A stretch of DNA of 36,847 nucleotides from Alphaproteobacteria bacterium (lineage in GTDB: Bacteria; Pseudomonadota; Alphaproteobacteria; Bin95): contig JAPOJR010000015.1 in NCBI GenBank assembly GCA_029978325.1, positions 1 through 36,847 on the forward strand, read 5' to 3'. The notes beneath the pieces were generated by a model. The model worked only from the letters and a program-made list of their open reading frames with translations, was not told the DNA's origin and did not search any database. How positions within the stretch are numbered: position 1 is the first letter of the stretch; each line of letters starts with the position of its first letter. Position numbers and translations under genes: made by a program. Below, piece by piece: positions 8,743-16,918 of the stretch.

Positions 8743-9270
8743 TCAGCACCGCCGACCGCCCCTACAGGTGCTCATGCCAAATTTTACGGCCTGCAGCACC
8801 TGTCCGGGCTCAACCCGGTAGCCGACAATACCTGCAGCTTCCGCCGCCGCTACATCGCGCGGCTGGTCGCCGACCAGGAAGCTACGGCCCAGATCCACGC
8901 CCCAAGCCTTCGCCAATTCCGAGACCATGCCCGGTTGCGGCTTTCGGCACGCGCAGTGTCGCGTATATGGCCCCGCCCCCGCGTCGGGATGATGCGGGCA
9001 AAAGCGATAGGCGTCGATCCATGCGCCGGTCCGCGCCAATTGCCGGCTCATCCACTGATGCAGCGCCTCAACATCCGCCGGCGTATAAAGCCCGCGTGCG
9101 ATGCCGGATTGATTGGTGACGACAAAGGCCAGCGCGCCGCTCTGATTCACCAGCCGCACCGCCGCCTGCGCCCCCGGTAGCCAGCGAAATTTTGCGATGT
9201 CGTAGAGATAGCCGACGTCGTCGTTCAGACAGCCGTCACGGTCGAAAAATACCGCTGGGCGCCCCGCCAT
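8743..9270 (-). CDS. gmhB: HAD-IIIA phosphatase of the GmhB (heptose 1,7-bisphosphate phosphatase) type
   Basis: By family this removes the 7-phosphate (C7) from D-glycero-D-manno-heptose 1,7-bisphosphate in LPS heptose synthesis. The 175-residue protein has the HAD nucleophile pair Asp10 and Asp12 in FFDRDGCLN, TNQSG at 52-56, the GmhB zinc ligands Cys91, His93, Cys106 and Cys108, and a GDQ motif with Asp135. It starts at ATG 9270, two bases after the dgcA stop, so it is coupled to the dgcN-dgcA pair and not to other heptose genes. Related HAD-IIIA enzymes act on other sugar or histidinol phosphates, so a different substrate is possible here. Confidence 0.8.
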   Translation of the reverse strand: MAGRPAVFFDRDGCLNDDVGYLYDIAKFRWLPGAQAAVRLVNQSGALAFVVTNQSGIARGLYTPADVEALHQWMSRQLARTGAWIDAYRFCPHHPDAGAGPYTRHCACRKPQPGMVSELAKAWGVDLGRSFLVGDQPRDVAAAEAAGIVGYRVEPGQVLQAVKFGMSTCRGGRRC

Positions 9271-9272
9271 GC

Positions 9273-10256
9273 TCAGCCCCAAAGCGCCGCCGGCGGCGGA
9301 TGCAACAGGCTGCCGTCATAGGTTAACGCGGGCTCCCGGTCTTTGGCTAATAGCAGCGGCCCATCAAGGTCGACAACGCTGGCCCTCGCCGCCACCAGAG
9401 TGGCCGGCGCCATCGCCAGCGACGAGCCAAGCATGCAACCGACCATCACGTCCAGCCCCAGCCGCTCCGCATCCTCCAGCACCGCCAGCGCCTCGGTCAA
9501 TCCGCCGGTCTTGTCCAGCTTGATATTGACCAGGTCATAGCGCTCGGCAATCTGCCCGAGATCGGCGCGGGTATGAAAAGCCTCGTCAGCGCAGATCGGC
9601 AAGGGATGTTCGAATGTCGCCAGAACCTGATCCTGGCCAGCCGGGACCGGTTGTTCGACCATGGCGACGCCGAGGTCAGCCATCGCCTGGCAAAGCGCCT
9701 GAACAGTGTCGGGCGAAGCCCCCTCGTTCGCATCGACGATGAGCTTGGCCATGGGAGCCGCAGCGCGGATACTCGCCACCCGTTCCCGATCCATCGCATC
9801 ACCGGCCAGCTTGACCTTCAACAAGGGCCGCGCCGCTTGCCCAGCCGCCGCCGTGGCCATTGCCTCTGGCGAATCCAGGGACAGGGTATAGGCGGTTGTC
9901 AGCGCCGGCGGCGGCGGCAATCCCGCCAGTTCCCACGCGCGCCGGCCGGTTCGCTTGGCCTGCATATCCCAAAGAGCGCAATCCAGAGCATTCCGGGCGG
10001 CGCCCGCCGGCAACAGCGATGCCAGCTCTTGCCGGCCGGCACCGGCCTGGATGGCGTCCCGAACGCTTTCGATCTGAGCCAGAACACTTTCAACGCTCTC
10101 GCCGTAGCGGGCATAGGGCACGCACTCGCCACGACCCTGCAAGCCGTCAGCAACAATCATCGCCGTCACAACATGCGATTCGGTCCGCGCCCCACGGGCT
10201 ATCGCAAACTGGCCGCGGATCGGGAACCGCTCGGCTATCGCCGTTAGCTGGCGCAT
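9273..10256 (-). CDS. dgcA: Enolase-superfamily racemase/epimerase, probable N-acetyl-D-glutamate racemase DgcA
   Basis: Member of the dipeptide-epimerase branch of the enolase superfamily. The 327-residue protein shows the acid/base KVK (Lys147, Lys149), metal ligands Asp175 in VDANEG, Glu201 in EQPVP and Asp224 in ADEA, and the second acid/base Lys246 in NIKLDKTGG. By sequence alone it could be called an L-Ala-D/L-Glu epimerase. The partner directly upstream is a DUF1611 protein; this pair is described as DgcN-DgcA, which acetylates D-glutamate and then racemises N-acetyl-D-glutamate to the L form. The start ATG 10256 overlaps the dgcN stop by 13 bases. I am sure of the superfamily and fairly sure of the substrate. 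Confidence 0.78.
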   Translation of the reverse strand: MRQLTAIAERFPIRGQFAIARGARTESHVVTAMIVADGLQGRGECVPYARYGESVESVLAQIESVRDAIQAGAGRQELASLLPAGAARNALDCALWDMQAKRTGRRAWELAGLPPPPALTTAYTLSLDSPEAMATAAAGQAARPLLKVKLAGDAMDRERVASIRAAAPMAKLIVDANEGASPDTVQALCQAMADLGVAMVEQPVPAGQDQVLATFEHPLPICADEAFHTRADLGQIAERYDLVNIKLDKTGGLTEALAVLEDAERLGLDVMVGCMLGSSLAMAPATLVAARASVVDLDGPLLLAKDREPALTYDGSLLHPPPAALWG

Positions 10257-11251
10257 AGCTTCTCCAAAGCGTCAACGATCGGCCCGGTGCCGGTTGCCAA
10301 TGGATCGACGCACGGCAGGCCAAACCGGTCCTCGACGCTTTTCAGCAGCCGTTCGGCAGCACTGGGCGACAGAAGGTGAGTGTCGATACTGACCCCGACA
10401 AACCGGCATTCCGGATTGGTCAACGTTGCCATCGACTGATAGGGCTGGAAACAATCCTTCAGGTCCGGGATCGGCGCATGCGGCAGGCCCCGCATATGCT
10501 TTCGCGTCGGCTCATGGCAGAGCACCAGAGCATCCGGTTGCGCCCCGTGCAAAAGACCTAGCGTGACGCCGGCAAATGCCGCATGAAACAGCGAGCCCTG
10601 GCCCTCAACAATATCCCAATGGTCCGGATCGTTTTCGGGCGTCAGCCATTCCGCCGCGCCGGAAATAAAATCCGAGACGACGGCATCGATCGCAACGCCG
10701 CGTTCGGAGATAAAGATGCCGGTCTGGCCGGTTGCGCGGAAATCGACCTTCAGGCCGCGCTTTTCCATCTCCTTGGTAATCGCCAGCGCCGTATACTTTT
10801 TGCCGACAGAACAATCGGTACCGACCGTCAGGCACCGCATCCCCGCACGTTTGAAGCCTTTGCCGGTATTGAACGTCTGGTCGGTATACCGCACGTCGAA
10901 CAGCTTGCGCCCGCCCTTGGCTGCGGCAGCTGCCACTGCCGGCAAGCGCCCAAGCCGGACATGCAAGCCGCTGGCGACGTCCATTCCCAGATCCAGAGCC
11001 CTGACGATGGTATCCGTCCAATGCTCCGGCATCGACCCGCCAGAATTTGCAACGGCGACGATCAGAGTCTTGGCGCCCCGCGCCGCCGCCTCCTCCAACG
11101 TCAGGTCGGCCAGCCCGGTATCTGCCTTGCATCCGGGCAGACGCAACTGGCCAACGCACCATTGCGGCCGCCAATCGGCAATACCGTGCGCCGTCTTCGC
11201 CGCGAGTTGATCGCCAACATCGCCCAAAAACAAAAGGTAAGGACGTTCCAC
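10244..11251 (-). CDS. dgcN: DUF1611 protein, probable D-glutamate N-acetyltransferase DgcN
   Basis: The 335-residue protein has a Rossmann-like N-terminal domain and a P-loop domain with GTDCSVGKK at 144-152, the family hallmark, followed by ATGQTGIFISERG around 173-185. DUF1611 proteins paired with a dipeptide-epimerase-like enzyme are described as DgcN, the first step of a D-glutamate breakdown route; the reaction is taken from that family and not visible in the sequence. It is the first gene of a three-gene minus-strand run (dgcN-dgcA-gmhB). The 171-base gap upstream (11252-11422) is shared with the divergent VOC gene and should hold both promoters, though I see no clear boxes. Confidence 0.75.
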   Translation of the reverse strand: MERPYLLFLGDVGDQLAAKTAHGIADWRPQWCVGQLRLPGCKADTGLADLTLEEAAARGAKTLIVAVANSGGSMPEHWTDTIVRALDLGMDVASGLHVRLGRLPAVAAAAAKGGRKLFDVRYTDQTFNTGKGFKRAGMRCLTVGTDCSVGKKYTALAITKEMEKRGLKVDFRATGQTGIFISERGVAIDAVVSDFISGAAEWLTPENDPDHWDIVEGQGSLFHAAFAGVTLGLLHGAQPDALVLCHEPTRKHMRGLPHAPIPDLKDCFQPYQSMATLTNPECRFVGVSIDTHLLSPSAAERLLKSVEDRFGLPCVDPLATGTGPIVDALEKLCAS

Positions 11252-11422
11252 TGAGTCGCCTCCCGACTGTCGCGCAGAATTTGAACAAGCCTGGAATTCT
11301 AAGGCCTAACGCTACCGGATGTAAACGATAACAGTTGTGCCGGCCCTGGACCGCCCCCACCTGCTAACGATATGCTGGTCGGGTATTTTGCTATACGGCA
11401 TTCATCGAAAGGACAGACAGCG

Positions 11423-11950
11423 ATGGCTATGAGTTGGTCGCACACGGTGCTCTATGTCAAAGACACAGAAAAAATGTTGGATTTTTACACCCGGGTCATG
11501 GGTTTCCATATCACCGACCGCGGCATGATCGGCAACCGGACGTCGGAGATCATCTTCCTGAGCCAGGACCCGAATGAACACCACCAGATCGGCATGCTGC
11601 CGGTCCGCAAAGACGTCGGCGCCAGCAACAGCGTCGCCCATATCGCCTTCCGGATCGAAGGCCTGACCGAGTTGCGCGGCCTGATCACGGCGTTGCGGGG
11701 CGAGTCCATCGAGATGCGGCCGACAAGCCACGGCAACACCTGGTCGATCTATTTCCAGGACCCTGAGCAGAACGGGATCGAGGTGTTCTGCGACACTCCA
11801 TGGCATGTCAGCCAGCCGGCCGGCAAACTGTGGGACATGGACGCGGACGACGCCACGCTGATGGCCTGGACGAAACAAGAGTTCGAGGGCGAACCCGGCT
11901 TCGAAGCCCGCGACGCCTTTCACAAGCGCCTGGCGGAAACCCTTAACTAG
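11423..11950 (+). CDS. VOC-superfamily protein (glyoxalase / extradiol-dioxygenase fold)
   Basis: A 175-residue vicinal-oxygen-chelate protein. The start ATG 11423 is preceded by AAAGGA nine bases upstream; an in-frame ATG at 11372 lacks this. The paired beta-alpha-beta-beta-beta modules provide a plausible metal triad: His7 in SHTVLYV, His73 in VAHIAF and Glu120 in NGIEVFCD. A C-terminal tail (about 126-175) with WHVSQPAGKLWDM resembles extradiol ring-cleavage dioxygenase relatives more than glyoxalase I. The substrate is unknown. It stands alone between the divergent dgcN and the convergent SGNH gene, so context does not help. Confidence 0.8.
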   Translation: MAMSWSHTVLYVKDTEKMLDFYTRVMGFHITDRGMIGNRTSEIIFLSQDPNEHHQIGMLPVRKDVGASNSVAHIAFRIEGLTELRGLITALRGESIEMRPTSHGNTWSIYFQDPEQNGIEVFCDTPWHVSQPAGKLWDMDADDATLMAWTKQEFEGEPGFEARDAFHKRLAETLN

Positions 11951-12006
11951 GGGCGACGGCAACCTGCGGCAGCGTTCCAATGCGATGGCCGCCGCCGACC
12001 GCGCTG

Positions 12007-12121
12007 CAGAGCAGACCCCGATCCAATTGGATCGGGATCTGCTCTAAATCTAATCATTAGAGCATCTTACCCCGACAAATTGATCGCCTTGGCGATTCAA
12101 TTTGATCGGGCGATAACCCTA
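12007..12121 (-). repeat. Two-hairpin dispersed repeat, copy 3 (reverse orientation)
   Basis: This is the reverse complement of the copy at 18594-18711 with scattered differences. Module B is at 12007-12046 (CCCGATCC facing GGATCGGG inside AGAGCAGA/TCTGCTCT). The linker around 12047-12057 matches the ATCATTAGATTT linker of copy 4. Module A is at 12058-12121, containing AGAGCATC, CAAATTGATCGCC and GGCGATTCAATTTG. It lies between the convergent VOC and SGNH genes. Read on the minus strand, it begins at the SGNH stop codon TAG (12119-12121), although the next bases differ from the consensus AGAGCA edge. Confidence 0.82.
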
Positions 12122-12922
12122 GCGCCCATAATAGGCGGTCACCGTTTTTTGGGCCACTTCCTGCAGGAAGTGCGCCATGTCTTTGTCGATTTTGCCGTAG
12201 TAATCATAGCTGTTGCCCACGGGCGACTTGCCATAAATGCTGGCAAACACCGTCGCAGCGGCAAGGTATGTGCCGATCAGGTCCGGGTGCGAGCCATCGA
12301 AGGATTTGTGCAGCATCAGGTCCGGGCGCTGCTTATAGGCCTCCTCGAACGCCAATCCGACCGGAATGACCAAAGCGCCGACGGCATTGCCGGCCTCGGT
12401 GTATTCTTTTGCCAGAACAGCGGTCATGCCGGGATCGGCCCGCTTGTGTGGCGGCACATAGGCATGGGTCATATAAAGCGCGGTCTCGCCGCCGGCTGCT
12501 TTGATCTTGGCTGCGAATTCCGCGACAGTGGCCTTGAATTCCGCCGGCCGCTTTTTCGACCAGCCGAGCGCACTGCCGCCCTGCAGGATCACCACGTCGA
12601 ACGGCTTTTTCACCCGCAGACGGTCATTCAGAATATAGCTGTCGATCACGTGGTCCGAGAGCGCGCCGCCGCTGATGGTGACGGACTTGTACTTCAGGTC
12701 GCTTTCATCCCCCAGGCCAGCAGCCGCCACCATCCGGCGGACATGGTTGTGCACGCTGTCGCCGTAATAGAGATAGCTATTGCCGACAAACAGCAGGTGC
12801 GTCGGGTTTGGGTTGGTCAAGTGCTTGACCGTCGGCGCAGACGTCTGCGCCGCGGAAACGCTGGCGACAAGGCCCATGGCGAAGGCAGCGAACGCGCCTA
12901 ACAGAGAGGATCGGATCGGCAT
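12119..12922 (-). CDS. Exported SGNH/GDSL-type hydrolase
   Basis: A 267-residue protein with an N-terminal signal peptide: basic MPIRSS, then a hydrophobic run to about residue 23 and a likely cut after SAA or AAQ. The SGNH elements are the nucleophile Ser49 in LLFVGNSYLYYGDSV and Asp209/His212 in DGSHPDLIG, with a glycine in TISGGAL and LQGGS in the position of the usual GxND block. It is therefore probably a periplasmic esterase or acyl hydrolase of unknown substrate. The start ATG 12922 has GGAG nine bases upstream; an upstream TTG at 12937 would be inside that ribosome site. It has no partner genes. Confidence 0.75.
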   Translation of the reverse strand: MPIRSSLLGAFAAFAMGLVASVSAAQTSAPTVKHLTNPNPTHLLFVGNSYLYYGDSVHNHVRRMVAAAGLGDESDLKYKSVTISGGALSDHVIDSYILNDRLRVKKPFDVVILQGGSALGWSKKRPAEFKATVAEFAAKIKAAGGETALYMTHAYVPPHKRADPGMTAVLAKEYTEAGNAVGALVIPVGLAFEEAYKQRPDLMLHKSFDGSHPDLIGTYLAAATVFASIYGKSPVGNSYDYYGKIDKDMAHFLQEVAQKTVTAYYGR

Positions 12923-13021
12923 CGGGTTTGGCTCCAAAAGTCAGCATCCGCTTCGTGAACGAACCTGAAAACTTTAGGAGAATTTCCGCAACAGCAAAGC
13001 CGGATTCGTCACCACCAACGG

Positions 13022-14407
13022 TTAGTAGGCGAATTCCCGGTAGAGCGGATCGACGCTTTCACCCCATCGCTCATAATACGCTTTCAGTTTGGCAGCCGCC
13101 GGCGATTGACCGGTAGCCACAATGTGCTCCAACTCCTCAAGAAAGCCGGTTTCATTGTTGCCGGCGCCATCGAGCCGTCCGCGGGCCTGCAACCCAGCGC
13201 GCGCGATTTTCAGCACCTCGCGCCCCTGGTCAGCCAGCGTCTTGCCACGGAACGGCGTCGCCAGCCCCAACCGCGGCGCCTCATCGCGCAGGTGATTGCG
13301 CTCCTCCGCCGTCCAATCCTTTACCAGGTCCCAGGCTGCATCCAGCGCCGTCTGGTCATACAGAAGCCCGACCCACAGCGCCGGCAACGCACAAAGCCGC
13401 TTCCATGGGCCGCCATCGGCGCCGCGCAATTCCAGGTAGCGCTTCAGCCGAACTTCAGGGAACGCAGTGGTGACGTGGTCAGCCCAATCGTCCATCCCAG
13501 GCTTATCGCCTTTGCGCACGACATAGCCCTGATCCTCGGCTTCGATCTCTCCCGCCAAAAACTTGCGGAAAGAGCGCCCGGCCATGTTCACGTACTCGTC
13601 GCCCCGATGGATGAAGTACATCGGCACATCGAGGATATAGTCGGTATAGCGCTCGAAGCCGAACCCATCCTCGAAGACAAAGTCCAGCATGCCGCAGCGC
13701 GCCGGGTCGGTATCGGTCCAGACATGGCTGCGCAGCGACATGAACCCGTTCGGCTTGCCCTCTTTGAACGGCGAATTCGCAAACAACGCCGTCGCCAGCG
13801 GCTGCAAGGCAAGGCTGACACGGAACTTTTTCACCATGTCGGCTTCACTGGAATGGTCAAGGTTCACCTGCACCGTGCAGGTGCGCTGCATCATGTCCAG
13901 GCCCAGCGAACCAACGGTCGGCATGTACTGGCGCATAATCCGATAGCGGCCCTTGGGCATCCACGGAATTTCATCCCGCCGCCATTTCGGGTCAAAGCCC
14001 ATGCCCAGCATGCCCAGCCCCAGGTCGCGGCACACCGTCCGTACCTGATCGAGGTGCGTGTGCACTTCTTTGCAGGTCTCGTGGATCGTCTCCAACTGTG
14101 CGCCCGAAAGCTCGAACTGGCCGCCCGGTTCCAAGGTGATCGACCCGCCGGCGTTGTCGCGCAATGCAATCGCATTGCCGCGTTCCAGGACCGGCTCCCA
14201 GTCGAACCGTTCCGCCAGTCCGCGCAACAGCGCGCCGATCCCGTCAGGCCCCTCATAGCTGGGGCGGGACAGGTCTGACAGGCGAAATACCAGTTTTTCG
14301 TGTTCGGTTCCGATCCGCCAAGCGTCCGGCGTCCGACACCCGGACTCGAACCAACCGACCAATTGGTCCCTGCCTGTGATGGGCGCGCCGCCCGAATGAT
14401 TTGCCAT
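13022..14407 (-). CDS. gshA: Glutamate-cysteine ligase, plant/alphaproteobacterial type
   Basis: Catalyses the first step of glutathione synthesis, joining L-glutamate and L-cysteine with ATP in the cytoplasm. The protein has 461 residues, the length of the plant-like GCL group found in alphaproteobacteria. The N-terminal RIGTEHEKLVF is the ATP/Mg motif of the GCS2 fold. ITLEPGGQFELSGA and the MPKGRYRIMRQYMP segment are group hallmarks, as is LRGADGGPW near residue 325. The gene follows rsmE by 35 bases on the same strand, so the two may share a transcript. The ligase family assignment is firm. Confidence 0.93.
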   Translation of the reverse strand: MANHSGGAPITGRDQLVGWFESGCRTPDAWRIGTEHEKLVFRLSDLSRPSYEGPDGIGALLRGLAERFDWEPVLERGNAIALRDNAGGSITLEPGGQFELSGAQLETIHETCKEVHTHLDQVRTVCRDLGLGMLGMGFDPKWRRDEIPWMPKGRYRIMRQYMPTVGSLGLDMMQRTCTVQVNLDHSSEADMVKKFRVSLALQPLATALFANSPFKEGKPNGFMSLRSHVWTDTDPARCGMLDFVFEDGFGFERYTDYILDVPMYFIHRGDEYVNMAGRSFRKFLAGEIEAEDQGYVVRKGDKPGMDDWADHVTTAFPEVRLKRYLELRGADGGPWKRLCALPALWVGLLYDQTALDAAWDLVKDWTAEERNHLRDEAPRLGLATPFRGKTLADQGREVLKIARAGLQARGRLDGAGNNETGFLEELEHIVATGQSPAAAKLKAYYERWGESVDPLYREFAY

Positions 14408-14442
14408 GCACGCAGCCCTGATGCACCGGATGGAAAATTTGG

Positions 14443-15240
14443 CTATCCCTGGCCGCGTACCTGGATATCGCCGTCGCCTGCAATGGCCTGCCCGATTGCG
14501 AGCGCAGCGATTGCAGCCGTTTCTGCGCGCAGGATACGCGGTCCGAGAGCCACGCGCGTAACAAACGGAAGTTCTGCAATTCCGTCAAGCTCACCCAACG
14601 CAAAACCGCCTTCCGGCCCGATCATTAATCCCCAGGAACGGGGTGGCGCGGTATCGTCATCCTCATCGAACAAGCTGTCCAGCGCATCGGCAATCGGAAT
14701 GCCGAGCCCACTTTCATCGCACCATAACAATGCCCGCTCTGCCGGCCATTCCTTCAGAAAATCGGCCAGCCGCCAACTTGGCGTCACCTCCGGCACGTCC
14801 AACCGCTCGCATTGCTCGGCCGCTTCGATGGCGATCCGCTCCATCCGCTCCGGGTTAAGCCGCTCGCTGAACGAGCGCTGGGTCGCGACGGGAATAAATT
14901 TCGTCACACCCAACTCTGTACCTTTTTGCAGGATCAACTCCAGCGCCGGCCGTTTCGGAACGCCAAACGCCAGCCATGGCCCGTCAACCCGCATCTGCCG
15001 CTGCAATTGCTGGCGCATGCGCAGCCCGGCCCGGCGCCGGTCATGCCCATCGATCTCCGCCAGCCACAACCCGTCCCTGCCGTTGAAAACCTGGACCGAC
15101 GAGCCGACGGCACAGCGCATAACCCGCAAAAGATAGTGCGTCTGTTCCGGGCCGAGCGTGACCACGGCGTCGAGCCTAAGCGCTGCGTCAACAAACAGGC
15201 GCGGCAGTGAGGAATTTTCTATAACATCGGTATTCGTCAT
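14443..15240 (-). CDS. rsmE: 16S rRNA m3U1498 methyltransferase
   Basis: SPOUT-class enzyme that methylates N3 of U1498 in 16S rRNA. It has 265 residues from ATG 15240 (MTNTDVIENSSLPRLFV). The frame is open back to 15363, but that extension overlaps the divergent ubiA and is unlike the family. The N-terminal PUA-like part carries HYLLRVMR around 35-42. The C-terminal trefoil knot is shown by IGPEGGF at 207-213 and LGPRILRAET at 232-241. Only 34 bases separate it from the ubiA start on the other strand, so the two promoters must overlap the neighbouring 5' ends. Confidence 0.94.
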   Translation of the reverse strand: MTNTDVIENSSLPRLFVDAALRLDAVVTLGPEQTHYLLRVMRCAVGSSVQVFNGRDGLWLAEIDGHDRRRAGLRMRQQLQRQMRVDGPWLAFGVPKRPALELILQKGTELGVTKFIPVATQRSFSERLNPERMERIAIEAAEQCERLDVPEVTPSWRLADFLKEWPAERALLWCDESGLGIPIADALDSLFDEDDDTAPPRSWGLMIGPEGGFALGELDGIAELPFVTRVALGPRILRAETAAIAALAIGQAIAGDGDIQVRGQG

Positions 15241-15274
15241 CCTGCCAATATGAGCGTAATTTGCCGCCCGACAA

Positions 15275-16219
15275 ATGATTTCTGATCGCCCGTCTCTTTC
15301 CCGCAATCCCATCGACGCCAGCGATATTCGCCGCAGCATTGCCGAGCGCGTATTGCCTGCCAAATGGCATCCCTATGCAAGGCTGGCGCGGTTGGATCGA
15401 CCGATCGGCACATGGCTATTGTTGCTGCCGTGCTGGTGGGGCCTCGCACTCGCGGTCAGCACGGCGCACGGCGGCTTTGCCGGTGCCCTGGGGTATGGAT
15501 TGCTGTTCACCGTCGGCGCCCTGGCGATGCGCGGCGCTGGCTGCACCTATAACGACATTGTCGACCGCGACTTCGATGGTCGGGTGGCCCGCACCGCGCT
15601 GCGGCCTATCCCCTCCGGCGAGGTCAGCGTAACGCAGGCGTGGGTGTTTCTGGCGCTGCAACTGGCAATCGGCTTCGTCGTCCTGGTTACGTTGAACCCG
15701 ATGGCCATTGTCGTCGGACTAGGCTCAATCCCCATCGTCGCCGCCTATCCCTTTGCGAAACGGGTCACGCACTGGCCCCAGGCCGTGCTGGGCCTGGCGT
15801 TCAACTGGGGCGTGCTGGTCGGATATGCCGCCCTAGCCAGCGCCCTGACCCTGCCGGCGCTGCTGCTGTACGGCGCCGGCCTGGCCTGGACCCTCGGCTA
15901 TGACACCATCTATGCCCACCAAGATAAAGAAGACGACGCCATCGTCGGCGTCAAAAGCACGGCGCTGCTGTTCGGCGAGCGGACAAAGCCCTGGCTTCTG
16001 GCGTTCTATGGCGGGACGGTCGCATTGATCGCTGGCTGTGGCTGGCTCGCCACACTGGGCTTTGGGTTTTGGATCGGGCTTGCAATTTTGGCTGGACATT
16101 TCGCCTGGCAGATTTCATCGCTGCGGATCGACGATCCGGACGATTGCCTGGTGAAATTCAAGTCAAACCGGGATGCTGGCCTGATCGTTACAGCCGCTCT
16201 CCTGCTGGGATGGATATAG
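15275..16219 (+). CDS. ubiA: 4-hydroxybenzoate polyprenyltransferase
   Basis: Inner-membrane prenyltransferase that attaches the isoprenoid tail to 4-hydroxybenzoate in ubiquinone synthesis. The 314-residue protein has eight or nine hydrophobic segments and the two Mg-diphosphate motifs: NDIVDRDFD with Asp94, Asp97 and Asp101, and YDTIYAHQDKEDD with Asp210, Asp217 and Asp220. The YAHQD wording is typical of UbiA as opposed to other members of the superfamily. It starts at ATG 15275. The following methyltransferase gene starts three bases after the stop, so the two are probably co-transcribed. Confidence 0.94.
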   Translation: MISDRPSLSRNPIDASDIRRSIAERVLPAKWHPYARLARLDRPIGTWLLLLPCWWGLALAVSTAHGGFAGALGYGLLFTVGALAMRGAGCTYNDIVDRDFDGRVARTALRPIPSGEVSVTQAWVFLALQLAIGFVVLVTLNPMAIVVGLGSIPIVAAYPFAKRVTHWPQAVLGLAFNWGVLVGYAALASALTLPALLLYGAGLAWTLGYDTIYAHQDKEDDAIVGVKSTALLFGERTKPWLLAFYGGTVALIAGCGWLATLGFGFWIGLAILAGHFAWQISSLRIDDPDDCLVKFKSNRDAGLIVTAALLLGWI

Positions 16220-16222
16220 CAA

Positions 16223-16867
16223 TTGGAGCTTGACGAGTTTATCCGCGCCAATACGAAAATCACGGCGACGGCATTGGTCCCTGAAATCCGGCTTCACCTC
16301 GCGACCGAACTGACGCCGCTGTGGCATGCGACGGAATCCTACCTGAACCAGGTCAATATCGGTGCGCCCTTTTGGGCGTTTGCCTGGGTCGGCGGGCAGG
16401 CTTTGGCGCGTTACCTGCTGGATAACCCGGATGTCGTCCGCGGCCTTCATGTGGTCGATATCGGCAGCGGTGGCGGCATTGTAGCAATCGCTGCAGCAAT
16501 GGCCGGTGCGGACCATGTAACGGCGCTGGATATCGACCCGGTGGCCGCCATGGCCTGCGCGGTGAACGCCACGCTCAATCGGGTTGAAGACCGGATCACC
16601 GCAGCCGAAGGTGATGCCATCGGCTATGATTTCGCCCCTTATGACCTGATCCTGGTCGGCGATGTTTGCTATACGCGCGGCGAGTCGGAGGACCTGACGC
16701 ATCATCTCCGCCGCGCGGCTGCTCCTGTCCTGTTCGGCGACCCTGGCCGCCAGTTCATGCCGCGCAAAGGCATCCACCAAGTCGCGACTTACACCGTCGA
16801 AACCAGCCAGGAAATCGAAGCCAAGCCAATCACCGAGGCCAGCGTGTGGCGGATGGTCGGACTATAG
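16223..16867 (+). CDS. Class I methyltransferase resembling ETF-beta lysine methyltransferase
   Basis: A 214-residue SAM-dependent methyltransferase. PFWAFAWVGGQALARYLLDN (residues 49-68) followed by the SAM motif DIGSGGG (79-85) closely follows the human mitochondrial ETFBKMT (METTL20) pattern. DIDPVAAMACAVN, LVGDVCY and FGDPGRQFMPR also fit. Such proteins methylate lysines of the electron-transfer flavoprotein beta subunit; bacterial members are often labelled PrmA-like. The start TTG 16223 is three bases after ubiA. No etfA or etfB is in the window, so the substrate is a family-based inference. The gene faces the minus-strand SDR gene with a 51-base gap. Confidence 0.8.
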   Translation: MELDEFIRANTKITATALVPEIRLHLATELTPLWHATESYLNQVNIGAPFWAFAWVGGQALARYLLDNPDVVRGLHVVDIGSGGGIVAIAAAMAGADHVTALDIDPVAAMACAVNATLNRVEDRITAAEGDAIGYDFAPYDLILVGDVCYTRGESEDLTHHLRRAAAPVLFGDPGRQFMPRKGIHQVATYTVETSQEIEAKPITEASVWRMVGL

Positions 16868-16893
16868 TGCGCTTCCCCTGCCTATCTTGGTTG

Positions 16894-16910
16894 CTGATCC
16901 GTCTGATCAG
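16894..16910. terminator. Weak hairpin between convergent genes
   Basis: CTGATC and GATCAG form a six-base stem with a five-base loop between the stops of the methyltransferase and the minus-strand SDR. There is no T-run on the plus strand beyond a short AAA. It may be a weak bidirectional end signal or chance. Confidence 0.2.
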
Positions 16911-16918
16911 AAACCGCC

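Noticed and set aside
9273..10256. Calling this gene plainly L-Ala-D/L-Glu dipeptide epimerase
   Set aside because: The direct coupling to a DUF1611 (DgcN-like) gene points better to N-acetyl-D-glutamate racemase, although the fold alone allows both.
13106..14278. A 390-codon open frame on the plus strand opposite gshA
   Set aside because: It mirrors the codon structure of gshA, has no recognisable domain and no ribosome site. GC-rich genes give long antisense frames.
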